Source of the DNA: Microvirga antarctica
GTDB lineage: Bacteria; Pseudomonadota; Alphaproteobacteria; Rhizobiales; Beijerinckiaceae
Length of the DNA: 64,000 bases
Direction: 5' to 3'
NCBI RefSeq assembly: GCF_017921815.1
Contig: NZ_JAGEMM010000001.1
Span: forward strand, 310,001-374,000
Made by a program: the position numbers and the translations under genes. The notes beneath the pieces are model-generated. The model worked only from the letters and a program-made list of their open reading frames with translations, made no database searches and was not told where the DNA came from. Shown piece after piece: positions 23,662 to 32,190 of the stretch; within the stretch, counting starts at the first letter, position 1, and each line of letters starts with the position of its first letter.

Positions 23662-25144
23662 ACACGCAGAAATCCTGGCCCACATCCATGCCCATCTCGA
23701 CGAGCACATCTTGGGCATCCAGCGCTTCGTCCGCCAACCCAGCATCAGTCTCGACAAGCGCGATCTTGCCGCCTGCGCGGCGGTGTTCGCCGAGGAACTC
23801 AAGGCTGCCGGTTGCGAGGACGCCGAGATCGTCGATCTCGGTGACGGCTATCCCGGTGTCTGGGGGAGCATTGATTGCGGGCAACCCGAGACGCTGCTGA
23901 TCTACGGCCATTACGACGTCCGCCCGGTCGGGACCGAACCCTGGACGTATGGCGCCTTCGATGGCGCAATCGCGCCATTCGGCGGGTTTCCCAAGACCAT
24001 CGTGGGCCGTGGCGCTGCCGCAAAGGGGCCGCTGCTCGCTTTTGTCTACGCGATGAAGGCAATTTTGGCTGTCAAAGGCACCCTGCCCGTCAACCTGATG
24101 TTCCTCATCGAAGGCGCGGAAATTCTCGGCAGTCCGAACTATGGCCGTCTTGCCGAGACGCGCATGGACCGCCTCCAGAAGGCGACTGCCCTCTATGGTC
24201 CGCGTGCCGGTCAGGATGCAAGCGGCGCTGTCGGATTCACGCTGGGCTATAAGGGGCTCATCTATTTCGATCTGGTCGCCAGCACGGCAGCTTGGGAGCG
24301 GGGCCCCCAGGGTGGAGCCGTGCATAGCGCTACCAATGCTGTCGTGGACAATGTCGCCTGGCGCCTGATCCAGGCGATGGCGACGATGACCGATCCGGCG
24401 ACCGGAGCCATTGCAATCCCGGCGCTTCTTGCGGCGGTGTCGTCGCCAAAGACCATCGAGCCGTGGGAAGTCCCCATGGTCGAAGGCTTGCGCGGTAAGC
24501 TCGCAGAGCGCGATCCAAACGGGGTCATCCCTGGCCTGTCGCCCCAGAGCCCGGTCCGACGCTTCCGCGATGATCTCTCGGGAGCGGATCTCGCCGAGAC
24601 CTACATGTATGGCCCATCGATGAATGTCAGCAGTCTTCGTTCCGGCTACACCGGACCCGGGACCAAGTCCTTCCTGTTGCCGGATGTGGCCCGCGCCACC
24701 ATCGATCTCCGCGTCGTGTCCGAAACGCCGGCTGCGGAGATCGTTCAAATCCTCCGCGACCACCTCGACAACGCCGGATTTCCCGACGTGGCCATTGAGG
24801 CCCATGCCGCCTATGACTGGTTTCAGACGTCGATTGAATCACCCCTCGTCCAGTCGGCCATCCAAACGCTTGCAGAAAAGGGCCATCCCTCATTGCCCTG
24901 GGCCATGCAGGCCTTTGGCGGTCCTTGGGCGCATTTCGGCAAGACGCTTGGGATCCCGTCTTTGCAAGGCGCGGCGCCGGGTCACGGCGCGCGTGCCGCC
25001 ACCAGCGACGAGTTCTTCGTACTGGAAGGACAAGGCCCGGTGGTCGGACTGGCCGAGCTGGAAGCGCATTTCGTCAGTTTCCTCTACGCCTACGCGGGGA
25101 TGGGACATGCCGCTGTCGCGCGCGCGCCGGAAAGCGTCACGTGA
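23654..25144 (+). CDS. M20-family peptidase-like protein with degenerate metal site
   Basis: A 496-residue protein with the M20 catalytic and dimerisation domains. The first motif is intact (H86 and D88 in YGHYDVRP). The region that normally carries the bridging aspartate (GRGASDDKG) reads GRGAAAKG (118-125). The usual EGEEEIGS reads EGAEILGS, keeping the base glutamate E156 but with I157 in place of the ligand. The later ISDT-like aspartate appears to be glycine (ALYGPR). H444 in PGHGARAATSDEF may be the last ligand. By eye three of five ligands are lost, so peptidase activity is doubtful. The start overlaps the phosphotriesterase-like gene by 8 bp and the end overlaps the DppD-like gene. 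Confidence 0.87.
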   Translation: MNEHAEILAHIHAHLDEHILGIQRFVRQPSISLDKRDLAACAAVFAEELKAAGCEDAEIVDLGDGYPGVWGSIDCGQPETLLIYGHYDVRPVGTEPWTYGAFDGAIAPFGGFPKTIVGRGAAAKGPLLAFVYAMKAILAVKGTLPVNLMFLIEGAEILGSPNYGRLAETRMDRLQKATALYGPRAGQDASGAVGFTLGYKGLIYFDLVASTAAWERGPQGGAVHSATNAVVDNVAWRLIQAMATMTDPATGAIAIPALLAAVSSPKTIEPWEVPMVEGLRGKLAERDPNGVIPGLSPQSPVRRFRDDLSGADLAETYMYGPSMNVSSLRSGYTGPGTKSFLLPDVARATIDLRVVSETPAAEIVQILRDHLDNAGFPDVAIEAHAAYDWFQTSIESPLVQSAIQTLAEKGHPSLPWAMQAFGGPWAHFGKTLGIPSLQGAAPGHGARAATSDEFFVLEGQGPVVGLAELEAHFVSFLYAYAGMGHAAVARAPESVT

Positions 25145-26154
25145 CGACAGCCTCCTCCGCTCCGTTGCTGAAGGTCAGAAACCTCTCGGTCTATTTCCGG
25201 CTGGAGGAAGGCGTTCTCACGGCAGTTGACCGCATCAGTTTCGACGTGTTCGGAGGTCAGATCCTGGGTCTTGTGGGCGAGTCCGGCAGCGGCAAGAGCA
25301 TGTCAATGCTGGCGCTTGCGCGGCTGATCCCGCAAGATATCGGCATCATCGCGGCCGATGAGTTATCGTTCGACGGAGAGCCGGTTCTGAGCATGAACAC
25401 GCGACAGCTCAAGGCGTTGCGAGGTCCCGGCATCGGCTTCATCTTTCAGAACCCGCTGAGCAGTCTCAACCCGCTGCTGACCATCGGTTCACAGATCAGT
25501 GAATCCCTGCGGAGCCATATGGGCCTCTCCCGAAAAGCCGCGGCCACGCGTACCATCGATCTGCTGGCCCGGGTCGGAATTCCAGACCCGAAGCAGCGCG
25601 TCGACGACTACCCGCACCAATTCTCGGGAGGAATGCGCCAGCGCGCGATGATCGCCATGGCGATCGCCTGCGAGCCGAAACTCATCCTTGCCGACGAGCC
25701 AACGACGGCACTTGACGTCACCATCCAGGCGCAAATTCTCGAATTGCTTGTGTCCATAGTCGAAGAGACCGGCGCTGGTGTCATTATCGTGACCCACGAT
25801 CTCGGGGTGGCAGCCAACATCTGTGACCACGTCAATGTGATGTATGCTGGCCAGATCGTCGAATCCGCGCCGGTCGATGACCTCTTCTACCGGCCAAGCA
25901 TGCCCTATACATGGGGGTTGCTCGACTCCATTCCGCGCATCGACCATGCGGCCACTGATGTTCTTCCCTTCATCGGTGGACGTCCGCCGGACCCAATGGA
26001 TTTCGGCAGCGCCTGCCGGTTTGCGCCTCGCTGTTCCTATGCCCGCCCAGCCTGCATTGCCCGCATGCCGAACCTGAGTGACCGCGACGGGGTCGCTCAC
26101 CTCGCGCGATGCCTCGGAACGGAGTCTTCGGGATGGCTGGAGGTCCAGTCGTGA
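25141..26154 (+). CDS. ABC transporter ATP-binding protein, DppD/OppD type
   Basis: A 337-residue ATPase starting at GTG 25141, overlapping the M20 stop (GTGA). Walker A is GESGSGKSM, with methionine where threonine or serine usually follows the lysine-serine pair. The Q-loop is [15 protein letters not shown], the signature is [14 protein letters not shown], Walker B is [12 protein letters not shown] and the switch is VTHDLG. The C-terminal extension has the OppD/DppD cysteine-rich pattern (CRFAPRC, then CIARMP), which binds an iron-sulfur cluster in some relatives. It works with the DppF-like partner. Confidence 0.92.
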   Translation: MTTASSAPLLKVRNLSVYFRLEEGVLTAVDRISFDVFGGQILGLVGESGSGKSMSMLALARLIPQDIGIIAADELSFDGEPVLSMNTRQLKALRGPGIGFIFQNPLSSLNPLLTIGSQISESLRSHMGLSRKAAATRTIDLLARVGIPDPKQRVDDYPHQFSGGMRQRAMIAMAIACEPKLILADEPTTALDVTIQAQILELLVSIVEETGAGVIIVTHDLGVAANICDHVNVMYAGQIVESAPVDDLFYRPSMPYTWGLLDSIPRIDHAATDVLPFIGGRPPDPMDFGSACRFAPRCSYARPACIARMPNLSDRDGVAHLARCLGTESSGWLEVQS

Positions 26155-27230
26155 CGGGCCCGGCCCCCTCTTCGCCTTTGCTGGATGTCACCAATCTGGT
26201 CGTGCAGTTCCGATCGCGCGGCAAACTGTTGTCGGAACGGTCGCGGACATTCAACGCGGTCAACGACGTGTCGCTGCAAATCATGCCGGGCGAAAGTCTG
26301 GGCCTTGTGGGCGAGTCTGGATGCGGCAAGACGAGTTTCGGCCGGGCGATCCTGATGTTGAACCGGCCAGCCGCCGGCAAGATCCATTTCGATGGAACGA
26401 GCATCACCGATCTGCCAGCGGAACGCCTCAGGACTATGCGTCGGCACATGCAGATGGTGTTCCAGGACCCCTACAGCAGTCTCGACCCTCGGATGACAGT
26501 CGGCCAGATTGTCGGGGAACCGGTGAAGACACACGAGCCTGCGCCGCTGCGGACGATCCGCGAGAAGGCTGCCGCGACGCTGGAGATTGTCGGCATCGAT
26601 CCGCGCCGCATGGACGATTATCCGCACCAGTTCTCCGGGGGACAGCGGCAGCGCATCGGCATCGCACGGGCCCTGGCGGTGCGGCCGAAATTCATCGTCT
26701 GCGACGAGGCGACGTCGGCCCTCGATGTGTCGGTCCGTGCGCAGATCCTGAACCTGCTTGTCGATCTGAGGCAGCGATACGGGCTTACATACCTGCTGAT
26801 CTCTCACGATCTTGGCTCACTTCGGCATATGAGTGACAGGATCGGAGTGATGTATCTCGGCAAACTCGTCGAGATCGGACCCGTCTCGGCGATGTATGAA
26901 ACGCCGGGGCATCCGTATACCCAGAGTCTTCTTTCCGCGATGCCCGTTCCGGATCCCCGGCTGGAACGGGCGCGCAAGCGCATCGTGTTAAGCGGCGATG
27001 TTCCAAGCCCTCAGGCAGCACCCACGGGCTGCTGCTTTCACACCCGATGCTGGCTCCGCGAGCACCTTGGCCGGCCTGCACGCTGCCATGAGCAAGAGCC
27101 GGAATTGCGGGCGACGATGCGGGGAACCAAGGCTGCGTGCCACTTTTCGGAGGAGGCGGCAGCCCAGCGCCCTGTCACCTCTTCCACGGATGGTGTCGCC
27201 ACGAACCGACGCGTCATCGTCCGCTCGTAG
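26151..27230 (+). CDS. ABC transporter ATP-binding protein, DppF/OppF type
   Basis: A 359-residue ATPase. Walker A is GESGCGKTS, the Q-loop is QMVFQDPYSSLDPRMT, the signature is FSGGQRQRIGIARA, Walker B is FIVCDEATSALD and the switch is ISHDLG. The C-terminal tail has the OppF-type GCCFHTRC cysteines. GTG 26151 is chosen because it forms a GTGA overlap with the DppD-like stop and has GGAGG six bases before it; in-frame ATGs at 26109 and 26133 are possible. It closes the import operon that starts at 17030. Confidence 0.91.
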   Translation: MTGPAPSSPLLDVTNLVVQFRSRGKLLSERSRTFNAVNDVSLQIMPGESLGLVGESGCGKTSFGRAILMLNRPAAGKIHFDGTSITDLPAERLRTMRRHMQMVFQDPYSSLDPRMTVGQIVGEPVKTHEPAPLRTIREKAAATLEIVGIDPRRMDDYPHQFSGGQRQRIGIARALAVRPKFIVCDEATSALDVSVRAQILNLLVDLRQRYGLTYLLISHDLGSLRHMSDRIGVMYLGKLVEIGPVSAMYETPGHPYTQSLLSAMPVPDPRLERARKRIVLSGDVPSPQAAPTGCCFHTRCWLREHLGRPARCHEQEPELRATMRGTKAACHFSEEAAAQRPVTSSTDGVATNRRVIVRS

Positions 27231-27246
27231 GCGAGATTGGCCTACG
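27226..27246 (+). terminator. Hairpin at the end of the Dpp operon
   Basis: CGTAGGC and GCCTACG pair across a 7-base loop, overlapping the stop codon of the DppF-like gene. There is no following T-run, so a simple intrinsic terminator is uncertain. Confidence 0.35.
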
Positions 27247-27376
27247 CCCGGGTGGGTCAGCCACGAGACCTATCCCACAAGAGCGTTCGCCGGGCTCCCG
27301 TGATCGCACACAGAGGTACGGCGGCAGGAACGCGTCCGATAGAGAGGGCGTTCTTTCACGAGACCGCCGCTGAGAT

Positions 27377-27673
27377 ATGACAATGATGAGCGCACCCTTT
27401 AGAGACAACGCCGCTGACAGCCGGTTCGAATGGGACGTGGATGGCCAAACGATTTTCGCCACCTATGAGCGAAGAGGCACCGATCTCCTGATCAAGCACG
27501 TAGAGGCCCCTCTATCCCTCCGCGGCACGGGCCTCGCCGGACATCTCATGGCCGCGATTGTCGAATTGGCGCGAGCCGAGGAACGTCGGGTTGTGCCGCT
27601 GTGCGGTTACGCCCGCGCTTGGATTCTCGGCCACTCGGATAGGGGCGCAGCCGCAGGCGATCCGCCGTCATAA
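27377..27673 (+). CDS. Small GNAT-type N-acetyltransferase (YjdJ-like)
   Basis: A 98-residue protein of the small GCN5-related acetyltransferase group. It has the beta-strand pattern of the family (RFEWDVDGQTIFATYER), the acetyl-CoA loop LRGTGLAGHLM and the strand VVPLCGYARAW. The usual ending after that tryptophan (a basic loop and a final short helix) is replaced by ILGHSDRGAAAGDPPS, so the last 15 residues diverge and might reflect a late frameshift. It stands alone between the Dpp operon and the amidohydrolase gene. Its substrate is unknown. Confidence 0.75.
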   Translation: MTMMSAPFRDNAADSRFEWDVDGQTIFATYERRGTDLLIKHVEAPLSLRGTGLAGHLMAAIVELARAEERRVVPLCGYARAWILGHSDRGAAAGDPPS

Positions 27674-27929
27674 CAATATGGTGTTCCGTCCGCGATGCAG
27701 ACCGCCTGCCATGTCGCGTTCCATTGGCATGTCGCTTGCGAGTGGGACTGCCGTAGCTCCTGAAACTCGGTTGCGATTACCTGTGACTTTGCGTCGGAAA
27801 TCTCGACGCCCATCGCTTGCGAGGCCAAATCCAGCTCTCATCGGCAAACTTGGCCGTTTACAATTCCCTTGCGTCACATCCAAGATCTTCAAGTCGACTT
27901 GATTCGACCATTTCCGTTCAGGGGGTTCC

Positions 27930-29912
27930 GTGCGCAAACTTCGTCTAATGGTCCTTTCCATGGCTGTCATGCCGGTCGCGCACTCAGCCACGGCGCATCC
28001 GACAGCACCCCACGGAGAGAAGAGGCAGGTCCTCGGAATTCACCGCCATGATCCGAAGGTGCAACCCACGGAAGACTGGGGCACCTATTGTGTCACGGAA
28101 CTAGCCCCCGTATTTCGTGAAGCGGTCGCGCTGAACATCAAGGCTGGTCTCTCGCCCAAGTCGTCCCCGATGAAGGTCGCTGTGGTGGCCGGAATGCCCA
28201 TCCCGGCAGCGCCCCCTGCGGCGCCGCCCAAGATCACCGTGTTCCTGGCAAAGAAATTCGTCACAATGGACCCAGGTTGGCCGGAAGCGACAGCCGTTGC
28301 CGTAATGGACGGGAAGATCGTCTCGGTCGGCGTCACATTCGACGATTTGAAGCCGTGGCTGGACAAGTACCCTTACGAAGTGAACGATCAATTCAAGGAC
28401 AAGGTGATCTATCCGGGGTTTGTGGAAGCCCACACCCACCCCGTCATGGGCTCGCTCGCCCTCAGCCGTCCGTCTCTCAGCTATTTCCCGATGCGCAACC
28501 CCTATGGGGCCGACATTCCCGGCGTTAAGACGCAAGCAGAAGCGCTTGCCAAGCTCAAGCAGTTCGTCGCCGATGCAAAGTCGCCGAGCGAGACGGTGCT
28601 CACGTGGGGATACGACATTCTCGCCATGGGCTCTGATTTCGACCGCAACAAGCTCGACGAAATCTCGAAGACACAACCCCTGATCGTCTGGGATGCGTCG
28701 GAGCATTATGCCTACGCCAACAGTGCCGCGCTCAAGAAGTATGGAATTACCAACAAGACCATCGCCGGCGTGACGGGGGCAGGTGCGTATCCCGACGGCT
28801 CATCAAACGGCAAATTCCTCGGGACCGATGCAGCTCGTTTGATCCTGCCCACCGTCATCGCCGAGCAGATGACTCCGGACGCGGCGGCGCGGAACCTCAC
28901 CTACTTTGGCTCGCTGATGCAGCAGGCGGGCGTCACCACGGCCGGTGATCTGTTCTTCGGCGGCGTCAACATGGATCTGGAACAGCAACTCTCCCGGACT
29001 TTCTTCGCGTCGGACGCGTCGAAAGCCCGCATCGTCCACGTGATCGACGGGTTTACCGCAAAGCAGCTTTATGGCGACGGCGCTATCGCCAAGGCGCAGC
29101 AGATGCAGCAGCAGGCCACGGACAAGACAATGTTCAAGGGGGTCAAGTTCTATGCGGATGACGCCTTCGTGAGTATGGGGATGGAGATGCAATGGCCGGG
29201 CTACATCGATCCGCAGACGTACAAAGGCCTCTTCATGTACTCCTCAAAGGAGGACTTCATTTCCGCCATGCGGCCCTGGTGGAACGCCAACTTCCCCATC
29301 CATGTCCATTCCAACGGAAGCGGTGGCAATCAGGTGACACTTGATGCTCTGGCCGCCCTGCAGAACGAGAAACCCCGCTTTGATCATCGCTTCACCTTCG
29401 AGCATTTCGGCATCTCAAGCGTCGCGCAGGGGCGGCAGGTGAAAGCACTCGGTGCGGTGGTAAGCACCAACCCCTATTATGTCTACGAGCGCGCCGATCT
29501 CTCGGCTGCTCAAATCGGAACTGATCGCGCCTCTCTCGCCTCGCGCATGCGTTCGCTCATAGACCAGGATATTGTCGTTTCATTGCATTCAGACACACCT
29601 GTGGGCATTCCGAGCCCGCTCCTGGAAGTCTGGACCGCCGTCAACCGGATCGGCCTGTCGTCAGGCAAGACCCATGCGCCGCATGAGAGGGTCGATGTAG
29701 CTCGCGCCATGAAGATGGTGACGATCGACGCCGCATACACACTTGGCGTGGAGAACAAGATCGGGACGATTGAATCGGGCAAGCTCGCGGACTTTGCGGT
29801 TCTGAGCGAAGATCCACAGGCGGTCGATCCCATGAAGATCAAGGACATCGCCGTCGAGGCGACGATCCTGGGTGGGATCGTCACGCTTACGTCGGAAACC
29901 AGGCATCCCTGA
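27930..29912 (+). CDS. Exported amidohydrolase (YtcJ-like)
   Basis: A 660-residue protein starting at GTG with GGGGG upstream; ATG 27948 is an alternative. A signal-like segment covers residues 1-23. About 75 further residues of unknown fold precede the amidohydrolase domain. The metal motif is H168-T-H170 in FVEAHTHPVMGS. Later motifs are KFYADDAFVSMG, FPIHVHSNGSGGNQ, FTFEHFGIS and VSLHSDTPVG, and the C-terminal beta sandwich has IGTIESGKLADFAVLSEDP. It probably cleaves an amide or related bond in the periplasm. An SphA-like outer-membrane protein gene follows 66 bp later and may supply its substrate. Confidence 0.9.
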   Translation: MRKLRLMVLSMAVMPVAHSATAHPTAPHGEKRQVLGIHRHDPKVQPTEDWGTYCVTELAPVFREAVALNIKAGLSPKSSPMKVAVVAGMPIPAAPPAAPPKITVFLAKKFVTMDPGWPEATAVAVMDGKIVSVGVTFDDLKPWLDKYPYEVNDQFKDKVIYPGFVEAHTHPVMGSLALSRPSLSYFPMRNPYGADIPGVKTQAEALAKLKQFVADAKSPSETVLTWGYDILAMGSDFDRNKLDEISKTQPLIVWDASEHYAYANSAALKKYGITNKTIAGVTGAGAYPDGSSNGKFLGTDAARLILPTVIAEQMTPDAAARNLTYFGSLMQQAGVTTAGDLFFGGVNMDLEQQLSRTFFASDASKARIVHVIDGFTAKQLYGDGAIAKAQQMQQQATDKTMFKGVKFYADDAFVSMGMEMQWPGYIDPQTYKGLFMYSSKEDFISAMRPWWNANFPIHVHSNGSGGNQVTLDALAALQNEKPRFDHRFTFEHFGISSVAQGRQVKALGAVVSTNPYYVYERADLSAAQIGTDRASLASRMRSLIDQDIVVSLHSDTPVGIPSPLLEVWTAVNRIGLSSGKTHAPHERVDVARAMKMVTIDAAYTLGVENKIGTIESGKLADFAVLSEDPQAVDPMKIKDIAVEATILGGIVTLTSETRHP

Positions 29913-29978
29913 GGTCGCCTTCCAGTCTGATGCAGTCCCCTCCCGCGGCTTCGCGCCTTGGTGGGCGAAATTTTCTAA

Positions 29979-31031
29979 ATGCCGGGGACAATCACGCAGG
30001 TGAAGACGGAGACGTCACACACAAAAGCTGCGCCGCCGCTCCCGGAATGCGGGGCGCGCGGCCGTCTGGACAGAGTGCAAACGAGAGGCCTCGGCGTCAC
30101 GGTGTTCCTGTGTATGGCGCTGTCCGCTCCGTCAGCCTCCCTTGCCGACGAGGGAGGCGTGCCGTTCTGGCTGTCTGGACAATACGGCAGCCTATCCGCC
30201 GTGCCACCGCAAAAGGGCTGGGCTCTCACGGCCATGCCTTATCTCTACGAAGGCGGATCGCAAGGACGAACCTTTCAGCGCGGAAGAAGCTTGGCCGCTG
30301 GAATCGACGGCACGACAGCTCTCACGCTGCTTCAGCTAAGCTATTCGCCGGATGCCACTTTCCTTGGCGGGAAGCCCTCGTTCGGGCTGGGCTTCGGCGT
30401 CGGAGGCAGTTGGACGCGCGCCGCAGCGTCCGTTTCGGCGCTGCCGATTGGCAGCAGTGCAGCCCTTTCCCGCAAGGATTCCGTGGGCGGACTGCTCGAT
30501 CTATATCCTATTTTCACGAACAGTTGGTCCCGCGGCGTCCACAACTGGATGGTATACGTGACGGGAGATATCCCGACGGGCGCCTATCGGAGCAGCCGGC
30601 TCTCCAATCTCGGAATCGGACACGCGGCCGTCGACGCTGGTGGCGGCTATACGTACCTTGATACAACCAGTGGCCACGAGGCTTCCATCGTGATCGGGGC
30701 CACCTACAATTTTGAGAATTGGTCGACAGACTACAAGAATGGCATCGATTTGCATATCGACTGGGCCGCATCCCAGTTTGTGACTGCTCAGTGGCAGATC
30801 GGAATCGTCGGCTATATCTACTCGCAATTGACGGGCGACGGTGGTTCCGGCGACAAGGTCGGGCCGTTCCAGTCAGCCGTGGCCGCACTGGGCCCGCAAG
30901 TGGGATACTCCTTCACCGTCGGCAAGAAGTCCTGGTATGCGAACCTTCGGCTTTATCGTGAATTCTGGGCGCATAACCGCGTGCGCGGCACAGCGGCGTT
31001 TCTCACCCTCAATATGCCTCTCGGCGACTGA
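29979..31031 (+). CDS. SphA/MetA-pathway-type outer-membrane protein
   Basis: A 350-residue protein of the family first noted beside phenol-degradation genes (COG4313, SphA). A hydrophobic export segment lies late, at about residues 28-52, so the true start may be internal. The mature part has the repeated amphipathic beta strands of an outer-membrane barrel, with family blocks YLYEGGSQG, GLGFGVGGSWTRA, DIPTGAY and GGGYTYLDTTSGHEAS, and ends in a strand (AAFLTLNMPLGD). It probably lets a hydrophobic or aromatic compound cross the outer membrane. The upstream amidohydrolase is a natural partner. Confidence 0.82.
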   Translation: MPGTITQVKTETSHTKAAPPLPECGARGRLDRVQTRGLGVTVFLCMALSAPSASLADEGGVPFWLSGQYGSLSAVPPQKGWALTAMPYLYEGGSQGRTFQRGRSLAAGIDGTTALTLLQLSYSPDATFLGGKPSFGLGFGVGGSWTRAAASVSALPIGSSAALSRKDSVGGLLDLYPIFTNSWSRGVHNWMVYVTGDIPTGAYRSSRLSNLGIGHAAVDAGGGYTYLDTTSGHEASIVIGATYNFENWSTDYKNGIDLHIDWAASQFVTAQWQIGIVGYIYSQLTGDGGSGDKVGPFQSAVAALGPQVGYSFTVGKKSWYANLRLYREFWAHNRVRGTAAFLTLNMPLGD

Positions 31032-31169
31032 CGCTTCCGGAGCGCACGTCCTGGCAGCCTTCATCAGTCGATCGGTGCAATAAAAACCTCACGCTACTCC
31101 CTGTTTGCCGTCACAGTGCCGAGCAAAATATGCACAATTCATCGTCATCAATGATAGTACGAGGCACCG

Positions 31170-31394
31170 ATGAAACCAGGCGCAATGATCACGGTGATTG
31201 CCAGCATCGGACTTCTGGCGTCCGTCAGCCAAGCCAGCTCGCAATCCATGAAAGCTCTTTCCAAGGACGAGATCAAGGCGGCGTGCCGTCAGGAGGTCGA
31301 GGCGGTCAACCCACACGGATCGTTGTCGACAAAGCGCCAAAGTCGCAATGCTCTCATCAACGAATGCATCACCAGACGCAAGACAGCCCGCTGA
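31170..31394 (+). CDS. Small secreted protein of unknown function
   Basis: A 74-residue protein with a signal peptide at about residues 1-23 (ITVIASIGLLASVSQAS) and a mature part of about 50 residues holding two cysteines (ACRQE and NECITRRK). GAGG lies before the ATG. I do not recognise a family. The two cysteines at opposite ends of a short helical-looking segment would suit a single disulfide. It is not obviously linked to neighbours. Confidence 0.6.
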   Translation: MKPGAMITVIASIGLLASVSQASSQSMKALSKDEIKAACRQEVEAVNPHGSLSTKRQSRNALINECITRRKTAR

Positions 31395-31510
31395 GGCTGT
31401 GTTCCAGATGCTCGCTTGATCGTATTCCTTCATGAGCTCTGCCAACCGGCAATAGAAAAGACTGCTCGCGGCTCACAAAAGCTGGGCGGCCTCCCTCTGA
31501 CTTGAAGACC

Positions 31511-31985
31511 TCAGCGCGGGGTCACGTCAAACCCGAAATAACTGATCGAAAGCTTCTCGATTGTCCCATCAGCCGTCGCCCCGGCCATGCCTTGTCAGAC
31601 ATCACTTCAGCTCGGGATCGATCTCGCGCAGCCCGACGGAGCTGCCGCGACCGAGAATGCCCCCGTTGAATACCCTGTCCGGCGATGGTCATCTGCTCAT
31701 TGCCCGATTTTTCAGCCGCACCGGACAGAGAGGCAGTCGATGCCATGATGAAATCGATCCGGCCCGCAATAAGCTCGAGAACCTGCTGCTCGGTGGTCTC
31801 GTAGTCGCGGATTTCAGCGACATCCTTGAGAGACTTGTAGAGGAATCCGGCAGCGATCGATGTACCCCCACGCCAGTCCCCTTGCCCTTCAAGAGCGGTC
31901 CCAGCGCGTCGACCGTGGCAGCGGCACCCGCCTCGTTGATCGGAAAGGGAAAACGTCCTGCCTTCCTCGGGCAGGTTTACCGACA
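31511..31985 (-). pseudogene. Remnant of an amino-acid (Lys/Arg/Orn-type) ABC periplasmic binding protein
   Basis: Pieces of the C-terminal half of a family 3 solute-binding protein lie in order on the minus strand but in changing frames. They are NLPEEGRTF near 31980-31950, INEAGAAATVDALGPLLKGK near 31943-31885 in a second frame, FLYKSLKDVAEIRDYETTEQ and LIAGRIDFIMAS back in the first frame to about 31665, then GGILGRGSSVGLREIDPELK ending in a stop near 31605, and finally ADGTIEKLSISYFGFDVTPR with a proper stop at 31511. At least three frameshifts or indels and loss of the N-terminal half show decay. The stretch upstream to 32190 shows nothing further that I can place. Confidence 0.8.
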
Positions 31986-32190
31986 CGCTCGACCTTAGGA
32001 CAGCGAACATCTGCCCCACAGTTCCATAGGCCTCGGGGCGGAGACCTTCGCTGCCCCGCGAACTGCGCGCGACTTCTCCAAGAATTGCGCTCATGATCTC
32101 CGGCGCGATGGAGTAGAATCCGTAGGCACCCCACTGGCCAGACGACAGTGCGCACTGCGGCGGAAGTAGAAGCGGGAAGAGGAGAATACC

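Noticed and set aside
28101-28706. 201-codon minus-strand frame inside the amidohydrolase gene
   Set aside because: Mirror frame of a conserved gene with no motifs of its own.
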